A stretch of DNA of 64,000 bases. It comes from Balanoglossus misakiensis (Eukaryota > Hemichordata). Every line of letters starts with the position of its first letter. Positions within the stretch are counted from its first letter, which is position 1. Position numbers and translations under genes: made by a program. The notes under the pieces are model-generated. The model was not told where the DNA came from. It ran no database searches and was given only the letters and a program-made list of their open reading frames with translations. The stretch lies in the NCBI GenBank assembly GCA_040954595.2, contig CM082583.2, positions 7,192,001 to 7,256,000 on the forward strand, in the 5' to 3' direction. Below are positions 12,154 through 25,900 of the stretch, in pieces.

Positions 12154-14354
12154 ATGATTCGGATATCAGCATATGTCACTTTAATTCTTGTGGTTTGTAC
12201 CATTACGCTTGTAAGTTGCCATGGACATGACCACGGTCATGACCATCACGACCACCATCATCACCATCATGATCACGACCACCACCATCATGATCATGAT
12301 CATGATCATGATCATCACCACCACGATCATCATCATCACCATGAGGAAATCGCCTGCGGTGGCTCCAGCAAGTATTCAGCTGCCTGCAATCAACCAGTGC
12401 TTACAGACACCGAGGTCGTAGACTCACATGAAGTCGTAATCTCGGCCGAAGAAGGTCTGAACCCAGTCACAAAGACTGTGGACCCAGTGGCCCTCGAAGA
12501 GAACTCCAACGATGACGCATCTGAACTATCTCGGGACGAGATGTTTGCTCGTGGTCACATGAAGCCCTTTGGAGAGCACCGCCCACCCGACGGCACGGTG
12601 GACGAATTCTCTTACATGATCGCCCCGGAGGACTTTTACCAGCACTTTGTATCGAAACACCGACCCGTGCTTTTCAGAGGCATGGCCAAACATTGGCCCG
12701 CCTACAAACTTTGGACCGATTCGTACCTGCGTGAAAAGTATGGCGACTTGGAATTCAAGATGGAGACGAAAGACGATGACAAGAAGGTTGTTCTCCCGGA
12801 GAGAAAACTCCGCAACTTCTTGGACGAGTATGCAACAGGTAATTTATACTTAGTTGACGAAGTGGCGCCGGAAATGAGAGAAGAAGTCGGAATGCCGCTG
12901 TGTTTGCGATGCGAAGAAATCAGCACCAAATTTTTTGTTTCCTATTTCTGGATGAGTAGCGGCGGGACAAATTCCTCTGTGCACGAAGACACGGATGAGA
13001 ATCTTCTCTGCGTCATCCGGGGATCGAAGAGAGCCATCCTGATTTCTCCCATCTACTCACGTGATCTGTATGCTGATGATGCAGAATTTTTAGGTGAGTT
13101 TAAATTAGGGTATTAAGTTGACTTTTCAAGCAATGGTTAGGTATTCCTTTATTGAAAAAAGATGTGTCACTCCTTTTGAAAAAGTTTGTCATTCAATTCA
13201 ACGATATCTGATATTTATTTCTGTAGGTTTTTCTCCGGTACCAGCTGACAAAGTTGATTTGAATAAGTACCCAAGAGTGATGAATGTAAGGTACACTGTA
13301 GCAGATATGAAGGAGGGTGATATGCTGTACTTACCACAGATGTGGTGGCACCAGGTAAGTGTATTATAACGTTCAAGTCTCTAAAGTTAACTTAGTAAAT
13401 GCAGACAAAATTTGCTGAAAAACACCAGATTGATTGTAAACAATTGTCTTTCCAGATAAATTCGGGGGAAGGCAGGCAACAGGCAGTGGCAATGTGGTGG
13501 AAATCTAAACCATGGTGGAAGAGTTCTGAAAAGATTCCTGCAGTGCCAAGAGATCCTGACCAGGCCAAACAAGGTATTAATATGTACCGCACTGTTAGTT
13601 CTGATTTGTTGGTGAAAAACAAAGGCTTTTTGTATATGTGTGTGTGCACATGTATGTATAACGTACCTTGGTATGAGTGTTTTTAGTGCCAAAGAGTAAA
13701 GAAAAGTACTTTACATCAAAGATCAGAAGTGAAAAATAAGCATAATATTGTTTTATTCACTGTTTTTTTTTTTCAGATTTCGGGAGTCCAGAGTTTAAAT
13801 TTTCCTTTGCAAGCATTTTGTCCTACTATGAGAGGTGGATTGAAAACACCAGTCATCTGATACCAAGGCCAAAGTGTCGATCACAGTTCAAGACTATGGC
13901 TGATTATCATTTTGAGTCGGATAATTATGAAACGGAACCAAATGTTGGTGTGATGGAAGATGAGGTAAGATAACCCTCTATATATGTATTAGTATTTCAA
14001 ACTTGTGCGGAGGGCAACTGATAAAAACAACAGAAACTGCATCATTGCTCTGTAGAGAGCGCACTTTTCTAGGAGAAAACACAAGAAGTCTGAAATCACG
14101 ACAAGAGTTAATTTTCAATTCTTGTTCAATTTCAGGATGAACACATTGATTTGCACTGCGAATTTAACCAGGAAAATCCCGACAATCCTTGTAAATGGTG
14201 CAATGAAGATGAAAAAGAAGACGAGTGCGTACGACACATGTTGGACTATTGTTCCAAGTACGATGACAGGGGCTGCGTTGTCATGCTTCCACAAGTGATG
14301 AACCGACTGTCTCAGTCGGAATTTCAGCAGTTTGTTCAGAGTAGTGATCCTTGA
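12154..14354 (+). CDS. secreted/lumenal His-rich JmjC (Cupin_8) oxygenase-like protein
   Basis: Five coding exons, 12154-13093, 13227-13354, 13456-13573, 13777-13964 and 14136-14354, join in frame to 530 residues. Residues 1-22 form a signal peptide (hydrophobic core TLILVVCTITLV). Residues 23-63 are almost pure His and Asp (HDHGHDHH type), a likely metal-binding tract. A JmjC/cupin-8 domain runs from about residue 150 to 390, with ligands His277-x-Asp279 (in SVHEDTDEN) and distal His355 (in MWWHQ). This is the Fe(II) facial triad of 2-oxoglutarate oxygenases, with RGSKRAILISP following the first two ligands. The Trp-rich VAMWWKSKPWWK follows the distal His. The C-terminus has a Cys cluster (CKWCNED, CVRHML, CSKY) before FVQSSDP. 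An intact triad argues for an active hydroxylase, but its substrate is unknown. The signal peptide suggests the ER lumen or secretion, as known for JMJD8. I do not recognise a named orthologue. AATAAA occurs at 14434 and 14852. Confidence 0.9.
12220..12342 (+). repeat. His/Asp codon repeat (CAT/CAC/GAC/GAT)
   Basis: This segment of exon 1 encodes about 40 residues of His and Asp only, built from degenerate CATGAC/CACCAT hexamers, so it probably expanded by replication slippage and was kept in frame. It follows the signal peptide directly. Confidence 0.85.
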
Positions 14355-14433
14355 CTGTCATATGATTGATGACTGACAAAGTGGTGATGGTGAAATGATT
14401 GAAAGCTGTCAACTGGTATATCAACCATATGAC

Positions 14434-14439
14434 AATAAA
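14434..14439 (+). terminator. candidate poly(A) signal for the JmjC-cupin gene
   Basis: AATAAA 80 bp after the stop codon at 14354. A second candidate lies in AATAAATAAA at 14852. Which is used cannot be read from the sequence. Confidence 0.45.
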
Positions 14440-15703
14440 GCTGTCAACATCTATGATATCAAAGTGATTGATGGGTATTATTTGTGGGAGGTTGCACATT
14501 TTTCTCAAAGTTGCTGAAATCAGCCATTTTTTTCAAAGAAGTCTTTGTCGAAATGAAATTAAAAATTTTTGAAAACTAGCCTTTGGTGTGGCAAGGGTCA
14601 TGTAGGTCATCTGTGGGGTCACCCTAGATGTCTGAAAATTGGACTTTGACACAAGACTCATATCAACGTTTTTACACTCACATAGCACCCAGTTCCACAA
14701 TAGGAATGAAGAAAAAACACTTGCAATAAGACTTTATATTTAGACATCCATGATTTTAATATACTGGCACATACTCTTTACAGCCTTTACACTTTTATAC
14801 ATTCCTAAGAAGACAATGAATTCATTTTTTTTTGTATGTACTCACAATGGCAATAAATAAATCACATTTTTTTCAGGAAACTTCCCCAATCAGAACAGCC
14901 ACAACACCCACTATTTTTTTTTACTTATGTGTACATCTTCAGACTAATTAAAATTCAAAAACAAACATTCCTGTTCAGTCATTAGTGGATCAGAATTCCT
15001 CCATTAAAATTTCTAAAGACAAAACCTAATGCCTTGTTTGTTTGTTTCCTTCTGTAAACTGCACTGGGAGCTAAATGGAAAGCAAAGACTGCAACCTGAA
15101 TACAAACATGAGCTGTTCTTGCATGAAAAGGCTATTTTTATAACCCCAGATGGAATCCTGGTATTTTTGGTAGTACTAAGATTTTGCTGTCAAAATTTCC
15201 ATTTAATTTTTTATGTAGGAATGTGGGGTGCCAATGGCCTTTCAGAAAAGAATTTTGAGTTAAGGTTACTTGCTACAGAGTTTTTGAATCAAATTGCTAG
15301 AATCGCACCTATAAAAATACCAGGATGTAAAGGTCATGTAGGGGTCATGGAAATGACATACCAGAACGATTGTAGCTGAAAGAAGCCGTGTTGGTAAGTG
15401 GGAGCAACCAAGCAGATGAGAACTAAGAATTGCACGATCTCATGTCATAAAGGACAAAATCAAAATATCATCTAATACTGCCACTAAAATGAAATGTAAA
15501 TCTCTTGAAAGTGACAAATACTTGCATCCCAACTGCAACAGATAAATCATAAAAGAAACTTACTTTTTTTTCTTACAAAATCACGGCACACTAAATTGAA
15601 GGGATGACATCAAAGTCTAAGTACAATGCCTATTCTGAATCAGGAATTTTCAATAAGACACTTTCATATGCAGGAGGCATTAACACCTGGGGTGAATGTA
15701 TTC

Positions 15704-15805
15704 TAACCCTTTCACCACAGTGGTTTGGTCCATATCTATTTGTTTTCTGGTAAAATTGGACCTCTACAGAGGAAAATGAGGGGTGGGGAGGTGGTGAAAG
15801 GGTTA
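15704..15805. mobile_element. MITE-like element, copy 1 (perfect 15-bp terminal inverted repeats)
   Basis: TAACCCTTTCACCAC at 15704-15718 is exactly complementary to GTGGTGAAAGGGTTA at 15791-15805. The 72-bp interior starts with AGTGGTTTGGTCC. Related copies lie at 18534-18626 and 55115-55214, so this is a dispersed non-autonomous repeat family. A TA target duplication is possible but cannot be separated from the TIR ends. Confidence 0.75.
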
Positions 15806-16997
15806 AGGTAAGATCATGATTAGCTGAGATACCCTATGATACAGATTAGTTTTAATGCTTATCACACTAAAGCCAGTATTGTTCGAAATGGATAATCTTG
15901 AAAATAAAATGATACTCATGACAATACATGGTTGCAATGCAGTCAAGCTAACAGCACTTGGCAGTATTTTTTTCTGACTGGAAAAAAAGAAGAAAACATG
16001 CTTTGAAATAATAGTTAAATTGTTTCACAATATTTACCCAGCATTTCACCATTCTGAGGGCTGTTAATACCAGCCAGCCAAAAATCTGAATCTATATTCT
16101 ATATCCATGAACACTGCCAATTTTAACCAAGGATTGTATGAAGCCAGGCGAAGGAAGCAGGATTGAGATTGGAGAATGTTGTGAGCAAACCTTGATGTTA
16201 TTTCCTAATATCAAGGTCAATCATTAAATTGTGATTGTTTGGCAAGTAACTTTGGAAAATATATGGATTACTTCTTTTTAAATGGCACTAAGATGAGGTA
16301 AAATTGTACTGAAGTGCTGTGAATATAACAAAAAAAGGAGATATTTCAGGCTAAGGAAGGGATCCAATTAAATACAAGAAGCATATCGGCAAAATTTCAT
16401 TGCTTTCAATGAACTTTCTGAAGTCATGTTTGTGTTACAGGACTGGCTGTAGGGTTCACTTCTTAGTATTGAGACATGAAGCTAAGATCAAGTCCGTTGT
16501 TGACCGGCGAATTCATAACTCACAAAATCTCAAGCAGCTTTTCAAGTTGGCCAGAAAGATTTTATTTTAAAAGTACAGCAAGCCAAACCAACATGAGACC
16601 ACACAAATTACCTCAAAGACAAGAACTAGTCACTATCAGTTGGCAAAACAAAATGTTCATATGTCGAAGAGGATGCATGATTAGAGTGAAGGTACATGCA
16701 CAACAACAACCACATGGACAGTTATCATCTATTTACATCTTGCAATACTACAGACAATCAGAACAACAAGATACGGTAAGGAAGCCTTTGGGTTTTTATT
16801 CCACGTTGAGAACCAGATGGGATGCGAGGGTGGGTACAGGATCTTGCGGATCAAGCATTACATCATCCACTGAATACGGAACCCAATTGCGATTCCACTA
16901 AGATACCAGGACGTACATGCATCTCTGCATGGTGTGTATATCTAACCCTATCCCCCAGGGTTTCCTACCCCGAAACACACACAATTCGTTGCCGTGA

Positions 16998-19900
16998 TCA
17001 CTTCACCCTTTTCAGGGAATTTTTTAAATCTTTCACAAGCATATTGCCTATCACCATTTTTTCACAGTTCACAGTGATGACTGCTGCTTCTCCGCTCTCG
17101 GTTGCCTTGATGGTGATCAGACACGGTGACAACCCAGACGACGTGCGACCGGCAAACCTGTATGTTCTGCTCTCAATGTCGGTGACTGGAGACACCTGCA
17201 CATTGGCAACTTCAGCCACACATTCATAGATCTTCTTGGTTTCGTTGTTCTCTGCCGGAATATCCACTTTTCCTGTATTTTCATTCATTCCTCGCAATTT
17301 GCCTGGGGATACAAAATGTTGAGTGCATTAGGAAAAGTGGCAGGGATTCATAATGTCGGGGCTCTTTCTGAATTGGTTGAAGAAGGCCAAGGTTTGTGTT
17401 GTGAGGTGACAGTACTTACTCTGCTTAGCAAGGAAGTCGTTTTCACTCAAAGAAATTGGTTGAAGAAGCTCACCAACAGGGGCATTGATTGTCACATTGA
17501 ATTTTCGACTTTCCGTGCTGAAAGACACAGAAAACAAGGAGTGTTAAACATTGGAAAGATCAGAGAGATGTTCATTAAATTAACCAATGGGCTGTCAACC
17601 CAAGCAGTGTCTGCATTATCATCTGTGATCGAGGTGACTCACCAGATTTCGAAGAGAGCTGGCTGTGTGGTATCACAGAAATCCACCCCCATGGAGGTGT
17701 TGACCGACTGGCCCACTGCTAAGGACTGCACTTCCTGGAATTCGTGGATCTTCATGTTGCCCTGCAGTTTGCTCTCGCCCATCTTGATGGACTTGATTGC
17801 GGCGTCACTGGTGTTGGTAAATGTCAACTCGATTGCAACCATGCTGGTGGAGAAGATGCAGGTGCCCCTGGTGAACCTGTACACGGCACTCAGACCAAGA
17901 CCTTGCATCCTGTTCAGCAACTCGTGCGTCTTTGTGGGTGACTTCATGGCGGACGTAATCTGTGACACACAAAAGATTTATATGTGACCAAACTTACACC
18001 AGGCTCATTGCATCCCATTTTCAAAGGGTTTGTTCACACATGTTTTTATTGGCTGACTACTCTTGATATTATCCCATGGGTTAGATGCAACATCATCTAA
18101 TTTCAAAGACCCTGCTCCTACTCCTCAGAAATCAACAACAAACTTTAACAGTACATTCTGATGACATTAATATTAAATTTTGGTACTGGTATTCATTCTT
18201 TCCTTATCTGTTTTCTAAACAAATCGAATACTGCAACATCAAGACAGGCAAACCAATGTAGACTCAGATTACTACAAATTAGCTATGAGAACAAAGGTTT
18301 CACTACGGGACACAGCTGTTTGCTGATACTTACAGAAATGTTGCTCCCTTCTGACAGTGACAAGCCTTCCAGATCACCTGCTGATGTTGGTACCAAGACA
18401 TTGGGAGTCCCAGCTACATGGTTACTCACATTACTGGCTTCAGGTCCAACTGATGGGCAGAAAAAACACACCACAATTTTAACTTGCTTTAGATCGAACA
18501 CTTGCCTTTCGATTGTAAGGAATACTGTCGGTGTTAACCCTTTCATCACAGTGGTTTGGTCCAACTCTATTGTTTACAATGACAATGTTGGATCTCTCTA
18601 CATGGTAATGGGGTGAAAGGGTTTAACTCATCTTTTTCACTGTTAATCATCATAAAGACAGACACATTGAAAGCATACTCACTGTCATCAAAATCTAGAA
18701 GTTGTACATCATTTTTGGGTTTTGCTGAAGAGGATTTGTGTGTCTTCTTGACATCCTTCTTGGGTGATTTTGAAATCTGCCAGAGAAAAGGACAAAATAT
18801 ATTGTATAATAATGACTCTGTATAACACCTGCAACTCATGGAAGAATGATGTTTTTCCTGGCACACACCACATGTCACTGTAGTGTTATTCTGACATCAA
18901 CACAGATATCCAGCAAAATGAAGCTGATTGACAGAAATTACCTTTTTGGGTTTTGTTTTAATATTTTCATCTTCACTGTCTGAGTCTTCTTCCTCACTGC
19001 TGTCGCTGCTTGATTCTGTCTCACTGGATGACTCTTCGGATGACGATTCCGATTCCGAATTGGATTCCTCGCTGGCGGATTTCGCCTTCTTCTTGGGCTT
19101 CTTCGTTTCTTCTTCGCTTTCACTCTCATCAGACGAGGATGAAGACTCGCTGTCCGATTCATCATCAGACGACGAGGAAGAGCTGCTACTCCCTGAATCA
19201 CTTCCTGCGAGTTTTGAAAAAAATTCAAAAAAGGATCTGTTAATGTCAGACACAGTCCCATCAAGTTATTTTTGAAATGACAAGCCAGACCTTCTAGTCA
19301 CTCCGTGAGATAACAATATGGTTAAGCTTACGGGGCAAATAAATATATTGTGATGTCAACTGATTTGATCTACTGCTTCAAAAATTCAAACTTCACAGAT
19401 TCTTTGAACGGGAGAGAGATGTCGTGACGCTGCTTACCAGAACTGCTTTCTTCAGCCTCACTACTAGAATAAAATTTTTCCGGTTTACTTTTCTTCTTCT
19501 TTGCAAGAGTCTTGGGTTCATCCCATGGGGTTGGCATCTGGGGGATCAACATACACGCATGAATAATGCATTTGCTATTATGAAACACTAATCTCATTTG
19601 AATGTATTGAAGCCCAGTATGTTCGCAGAGACAAGAATAAGCATTTTAAACGACACACACATACTGATGAGTAAAATGAACTGAACCATACCTCTACATT
19701 TCTGACAGATGGGTCCGGTGCTTCCTCAGGGAAATCGGGCAGTTCATTATAACCTGTTGTCTTTGTGTTAATTATGTGTGATAATGACCCTAGCTGGAAT
19801 TGATCGCGATCTGCAAGGCAAGGAGCAAACTGTAGTAGGTACGCAAAAACACTAAAAACATAGCAAAGTTTACTAATGGAGATTTAACTCATGAACTGAC

Positions 19901-22900
19901 ATGGCTATCATGCCACATCACATACTAGGGTTATAACAAAGTTCCCCTTACCTTTGAAAACTGATTCTAAGACTGGTGCTGGCTTGGATGACAGGAACAC
20001 TTTCTTGGCGTGCTTGCTGAGAGCACCTCCTTTCTCGTTTGGAAAGAGGAGCTGTCGCTGGAACCTGGCCCTGTCCCGGATGTCATAATTCTGATCGTAC
20101 TTTGCAAGATTTAACACATACTGACATAGAAGTTTTGTCTGCAGAGGGAATTGAAATATTCTTGTTGTATTAATACAATATGCTATTCAATACGGTAAAG
20201 AAATTCACATCAGTGCACCGAAGCCACTTGTTTGAACCATATAACTGCAAATGTGTGTTGACAAAAGAACAGTTGAGAAAACATTACAAAAAAACATCAG
20301 TATTGATTCTACTGGTCATTTTTGTGCAAGTTGAGAGAATACAATGTAGCTAACCTGTTTGGAATTTGTTAAGTATAGTTTAGCTCCTAGATTCAGAATT
20401 TGTAATTTGACAATGTCTTCCTCAGTGATGAATGTCTTGGCCATCTTACGGAGTACATCCGGTGCAATCTTGGGCACTCTGTCTGAATACTCTCCAATCA
20501 ACCACAGAATACTGGCCCTGGCCATGGGAACCTATATTTATACAACAATGGCAGTGTGAGAACACAGTTATGCCAATGCCTTGACAAGATCTAAACACAC
20601 ACACACATTTACCAATACTTACAGTGATAGTGTCAGTGAGCCTCGCTAGATGTCTGATAATTTCTTTATGTTCCGTAGGATTCATTTGCAACAGTTTCTT
20701 CATAACCACAACACTCTCACCAACAACAGACTCTGCAAAATGATACACGTCAGTGTAAGTAATAATCAAGTCATCAAATGGATGCGATTTTCTTTTCTTT
20801 TTTGTCAACTTAATATTCTACACGTCAGGGTATATGCCACATTTGTTTCCCTTTCTTACCATCTCTGTTTGACAAAAGTCCCATCAGACCATTCAGACAC
20901 GTATCTGTGACCTCAGATATATTGCTGGCACATCGACCGATGGCTTGGATGGTTGCTGCCACAAAATTCTTATCCGAGCTGGTAACATAAGTCTGCAAAG
21001 TCAACAAGAACCAAAAGTGAAACACTGAAACCAACTCTTTCTGTTCCTCCTTCCCGCAATATTGGTACGGTCGTTGAATAAAGAAACGTGGCAGTCATGT
21101 CCCATTTCACAGAAAACCTCCATGCATGCAACTTGCTGCAAAGCATCCGTGTCTTACCTGAAACTCTCGGAGGATGGTAGATATGCTAGTCTCACTGGCC
21201 AAGTTGGTCAGAATCTCCAGCTTCAGTAACCGGATGTGTGTGGGATCATTCGATCTGACAAAGAAACTCTTCAGAAACGGTTCAAACATGCCCCTCCTCT
21301 TGGCACTCATGGTGGCTACGTTACTAAGTACTATAGACTGCACTTCCCTGTGAAAACAAAAATAAAAGTAGGATCAAGTTTGCTTCAGTATATCAAACCA
21401 AGAGAGTTTACCACTAAATTTGAGTTGGAACATTTACACGTATGAACTGTTCTTTGTGAACAAGCTGGCATTTACTTGCATCTAATTGTTAATATTTCCA
21501 AGAAAACTTTTGCAATTGACTTTCTTACCTATGGCTTCTCAGTAACCTCACAAGAGGCTTTGCAACAATACCGACTTCACTTTTAGGAGCTATGTGATGG
21601 TAGAGTTGGGCCACTCCCATGACAACCTGAAACAATGCAAATGAAAGAGAGTCACAGAGGAGAACATCAAAGTACAGGTGGTGGATCAGACTGAGGTACA
21701 TGTAACATGTATAATAGTCAATCAGAGTTCACACAGACTGACCACAAACTATGATTCACAAAACGAAACATTCCCCCTGCCTTGGTACTTACAGAAGCAT
21801 TTCTACTTTGCAGGAGAGGTTTGCTATTTCTAAGTAATAGCCTGTGATCGTGATCCATAATGTACGGTTTCTTCTCTGGGAGATTGGAGGCCTCTTTGCT
21901 TTCTTTATCGCTGTCATCCTCTGAACCGTAAAAATTCTCTGGTGTATCTTCAGCTATGTAGTCCTGCAGTGTTGAAGGACAGAAACTCATTGCAAACAAG
22001 GCTTTGGCTGAAGATGCTAAATATACTTTGTGTTTTACTGTTAATGAGTAGTAAACAGAAAATCAAAACAGTGGACGTCACATTTAAGTAATCTATACGT
22101 ACCCCTTGGTTTGGATCCAAAAATTGTGTTCTGGCGTACCTCGTTAGCATATTAATAATGATCACCTGGCCCCACTCCTCTACATCTATCAGCAGATTGC
22201 ACAGTTTGCGATAATGCTTGTGGATAAGGTCAATGCGCTCGGGACACACCTCCTCAAAGGCATAGACAACGCTTCCTGCGACAAGCTGTAATGATGGAAA
22301 TAATCATCAGTCAGATGCAATGATGAATACTGCATTAAATATTCCTCTTTTGATAACTGCTGATAGTAATGATGATGGTGGTGGTAAAAGGAGTCAGACA
22401 ATTTTTAGGGATGGAGGACTTACTGTAGTTTTGTCCGATAGTAACTTCTCTATTACTTCAATCAACTGCTCCTTCTGTTCTGGGTCAAGACTAAAGAGGT
22501 CAAGAAAAGACAGGTTCAAAGGTGAGAGGTCATATGGAGAGGTGAATTATGTGACACATTTGGAAGCGATTTGAATTGAGCAAAATCGGAGGTGATTTTG
22601 TTTCTGAACACAAGCATAGTATAAAACACCAATTTTCTCTCTTTTAATTAATACCAACACGCATACAAGGCATAAGAAAGCAAGTATATGAATTTCAATT
22701 TTTTCAGTTTACTATGATAGAACCCGGTTGATGTACCTGTAAAGTTTTGGTATGGCATGTGCCGCGGTCTTCCTGACATAGGGTGACATGTCGTTGACAG
22801 CTTCCTTGATAGCTAGCATCATGATAGGCACAATGACTGGAACTCTGATGCTGGACAGCACTCGCAGGGCTGAAGCTCTGATCAGCTGGTTGGGATCCTG

Positions 22901-25900
22901 GTAAACGAGACAGAATATTGTTACAGGAATAGGAACTGGAAGTATGGTGGCAAATCTCCAGTATGTTGAGATTATCCTTGGTAAGATGCTTAATAAAAAA
23001 TTACACCCATAAACATACTCAACTCACCAAGAATAACATAGACAAACAAGCATAATTAGCATTTTTTAGATTTAAAGGTGAAAAATTAAATTTTCCAATA
23101 GCAATTGCACAACAATTTGGTCAAAAGTTTTTTTTTTCAGTTTCAACTTTTCAAGGATTTTCCATGAGTAAATTTATTTTTACTAGGCTTTCAAGGACAT
23201 TCTGGGGTGGTTTCAAATTCCTGGTCTTTCCAGGATTCTCCGGGTGAGTACAAACCATGGAAAGAAAATGTACGTCTACTTCCAGTGATCAGAATTTTAC
23301 ATATAAAAGATGGGACTGGTAACAGAGTAAAATAATATCCATATTTCAATTGGACTTAGCAGAAGGCAATATAATAAAGAATTGCTTTTCAATTCCAGTA
23401 GTGAACAGTTGAGAATAGCCGCCACGTGTCAACTGTGGCATTAACGTCTGCTGATGCCAAGAAGGTCACATCACTTTCGTTCTTATCAACACAATATACT
23501 GAACCTACAAAGTAGATATGTTTATATCCAACACAGAGCTTTGGTTTAACTTTACTGGTGGTTTTTATCTTTTCACCGCACTAAAACAGAGACAGAATTT
23601 ATTCACACAAAACTGGGTCTGAAATAAATAGAGGGATTACATGTCTACAATGAGACGCATGCTGGAATGTATTACAGTGTATATGAACATCAAAATCATG
23701 CTTTGCAATATGTGACACTGCCTTTGTTCCTTTTGGAAATAATGAAGGTCAGCGTGGTGCCTGATGTATGGTTGGAGGGGTTTAATAGATTACCTGAGTA
23801 CCAGTATAATATGGTGGAATGTGAAAATGTTTAACAGTGTGAAAATACACAATGTTCATATTCGAAATGGTTGGTTTAATAGTGTTTAATCTCAGTGACC
23901 ATACGGTTATTTTGATAGCAGTGTAACTACTTGGCATGGCACTTTGGTACACACTGTGCACTTAGAGGAAGTGTCAACGCTCGGACATCATTGCATCTTT
24001 TTTACATGAAATGTTGATTAAAAACTTATTGACAGAAGTTGTAAATCTACAATATTCTTTTCCATACCTTGAGACCTTTCTGGAAAGTACTTATGGACAG
24101 CAAAGCCAAATCTTGCTGCTCTTCCGCATATCTCACCAGGTAGACATAGACCAGCTTCTTGATCTGAAAGAAATCAATTTTTACACTTGATTAGAGATCA
24201 TGTTATTCATTTATTTATACACAGCAATATTGAATTTTTTAAGTTGTAGTCTATGAACATGGCTGGTGCCGGGAAAGCCAACAGAAACAAGAAGTGAAAC
24301 AGGCACCTATGATATCATTATGAGTTAATATCAGATAGTTTATACAGCAGCCTACATCCACTATCAGCAGCAGAAACGCAGAGTTAAGACAGGCACCTTC
24401 ATTCATACAAATAAATAAGAACATCTATACAATCAAAAAAGCTTACTTCTATATTTTTAGATACAACATTCTTGACAATAGGAGCAAACAGATCTGAGGC
24501 ATCTTTTCCCTTGGCCACCATCTGTAATAAATGAAGAAAACATCACATTACAAACTACAAAATCCCTAGAAAATTCAAATAAAATATGACCAAAAGAGTA
24601 GACAGATTTTTAGGCATATTGATTAATAGAGGTTTATATATCAACTTTATTTTTGATTTGACCCATTTTGGTGAATTTACTTTCAACTGTTATCTTTGTT
24701 ATACGAACCACTTAAATTCACAGTAGGAATATCGTATCCCACATGTTGTGTTATTGTTGCATGTCACACAAATAACACAACTGACAATCAATGAATCATC
24801 CTGGAAACAGTTGTTATCAAAATCTTTCTCTGAGCTTTACATAGCACAGTGGTACCAGGGTCAGACTTTCCATATTCGCCTCGTACCAACCAATCTAATT
24901 TACAGAAAACCTGACAAAAAAGTCACCATATGATGTACATGTATTAGACGATTTTTCCCCAATTCTGATAAAACTTCAATAACTGAATAGTCATGCTGTG
25001 GACACATTTACATATAATTTGTTCCATGTTTCAATTGAAATGTAACACTTGCCAATACCTGACACAATACTCGCTTTCACAACTCGTTATTATTCAAAGG
25101 AATCACAGACCACTCATTCAGTGAGTGGAATGTAATACCATTATCCACCACCATAAACCAATCCACTGAGTGAAATCAGCAATTAAAATTTTTTACACAT
25201 GAAGTAAGATGAAACACGGAATTTGAAATATTGATTGCGTTACCTTATCATGCGTACACAGGGTTAAGTGATACTGCAAACTATGGTCAGTTTCTATGTG
25301 TGTAAGAGTGGTGTGTCAATTTACACAGTTGCTATATAACACACAGCAGAGAACATAGCAATCTTAACTCATTTTTCTTTTCTCAGATTTACATCAACTG
25401 GCAAGTAACACCAACTGGTATTATGAGTTAATCAAAACATACCCAACCACTATACATCATTGTAGTGTCAAAAATTACAAATGTGGGCTCAATTCAACAT
25501 TTACTGACTAGAGAATAAATCATGCAGGCTCCGGCAAGTGCGAGAGGATCTGAATCCAGTTGAAAAAGTTTTGTAGTCAGTACTTGTCTATGACAAGACC
25601 CCCAATCTTCATCTATTTTTCTTGCTCAGTGAACACCACATTTCGAGTTCAGGATTCACAGAGTGAGAAATCACACAGATAAATTACAGATTACAGAATT
25701 TCCTGCACTGAGCCCATGGCCACTCTAAATTAAATCCACACACTCCGTTGCAAGAAAATACATCACTATATATTTAAATGTTTCAGTGCTGAACACACAT
25801 TTAAGTCAGAATAACAATTTCCTATATAATTATAAACCAGGGAAGGACTATATCAGGAAAATTCTAAATTAGGAGTGAGAATGCCATATGTCACTGCAGA

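Larger units (their letters stand above)
14355..16997. other. convergent 3' region of the cupin and AP3B genes
   Basis: This interval lies between the two converging stop codons and should contain both 3' UTRs. It holds poly(A)-signal candidates for the plus-strand gene (14434, 14852) and the minus-strand gene (AATAAA on the minus strand near 16795), plus a MITE-like element at 15704-15805. Open frames at 15029-15379 and 16476-16901 have no recognisable protein content. Confidence 0.6.

Noticed and set aside
18928-19275. Ser/Asp-rich plus-strand frame
   Set aside because: Antisense of the AP3B hinge exon; its TCN/GAN codons make the reverse frame open.
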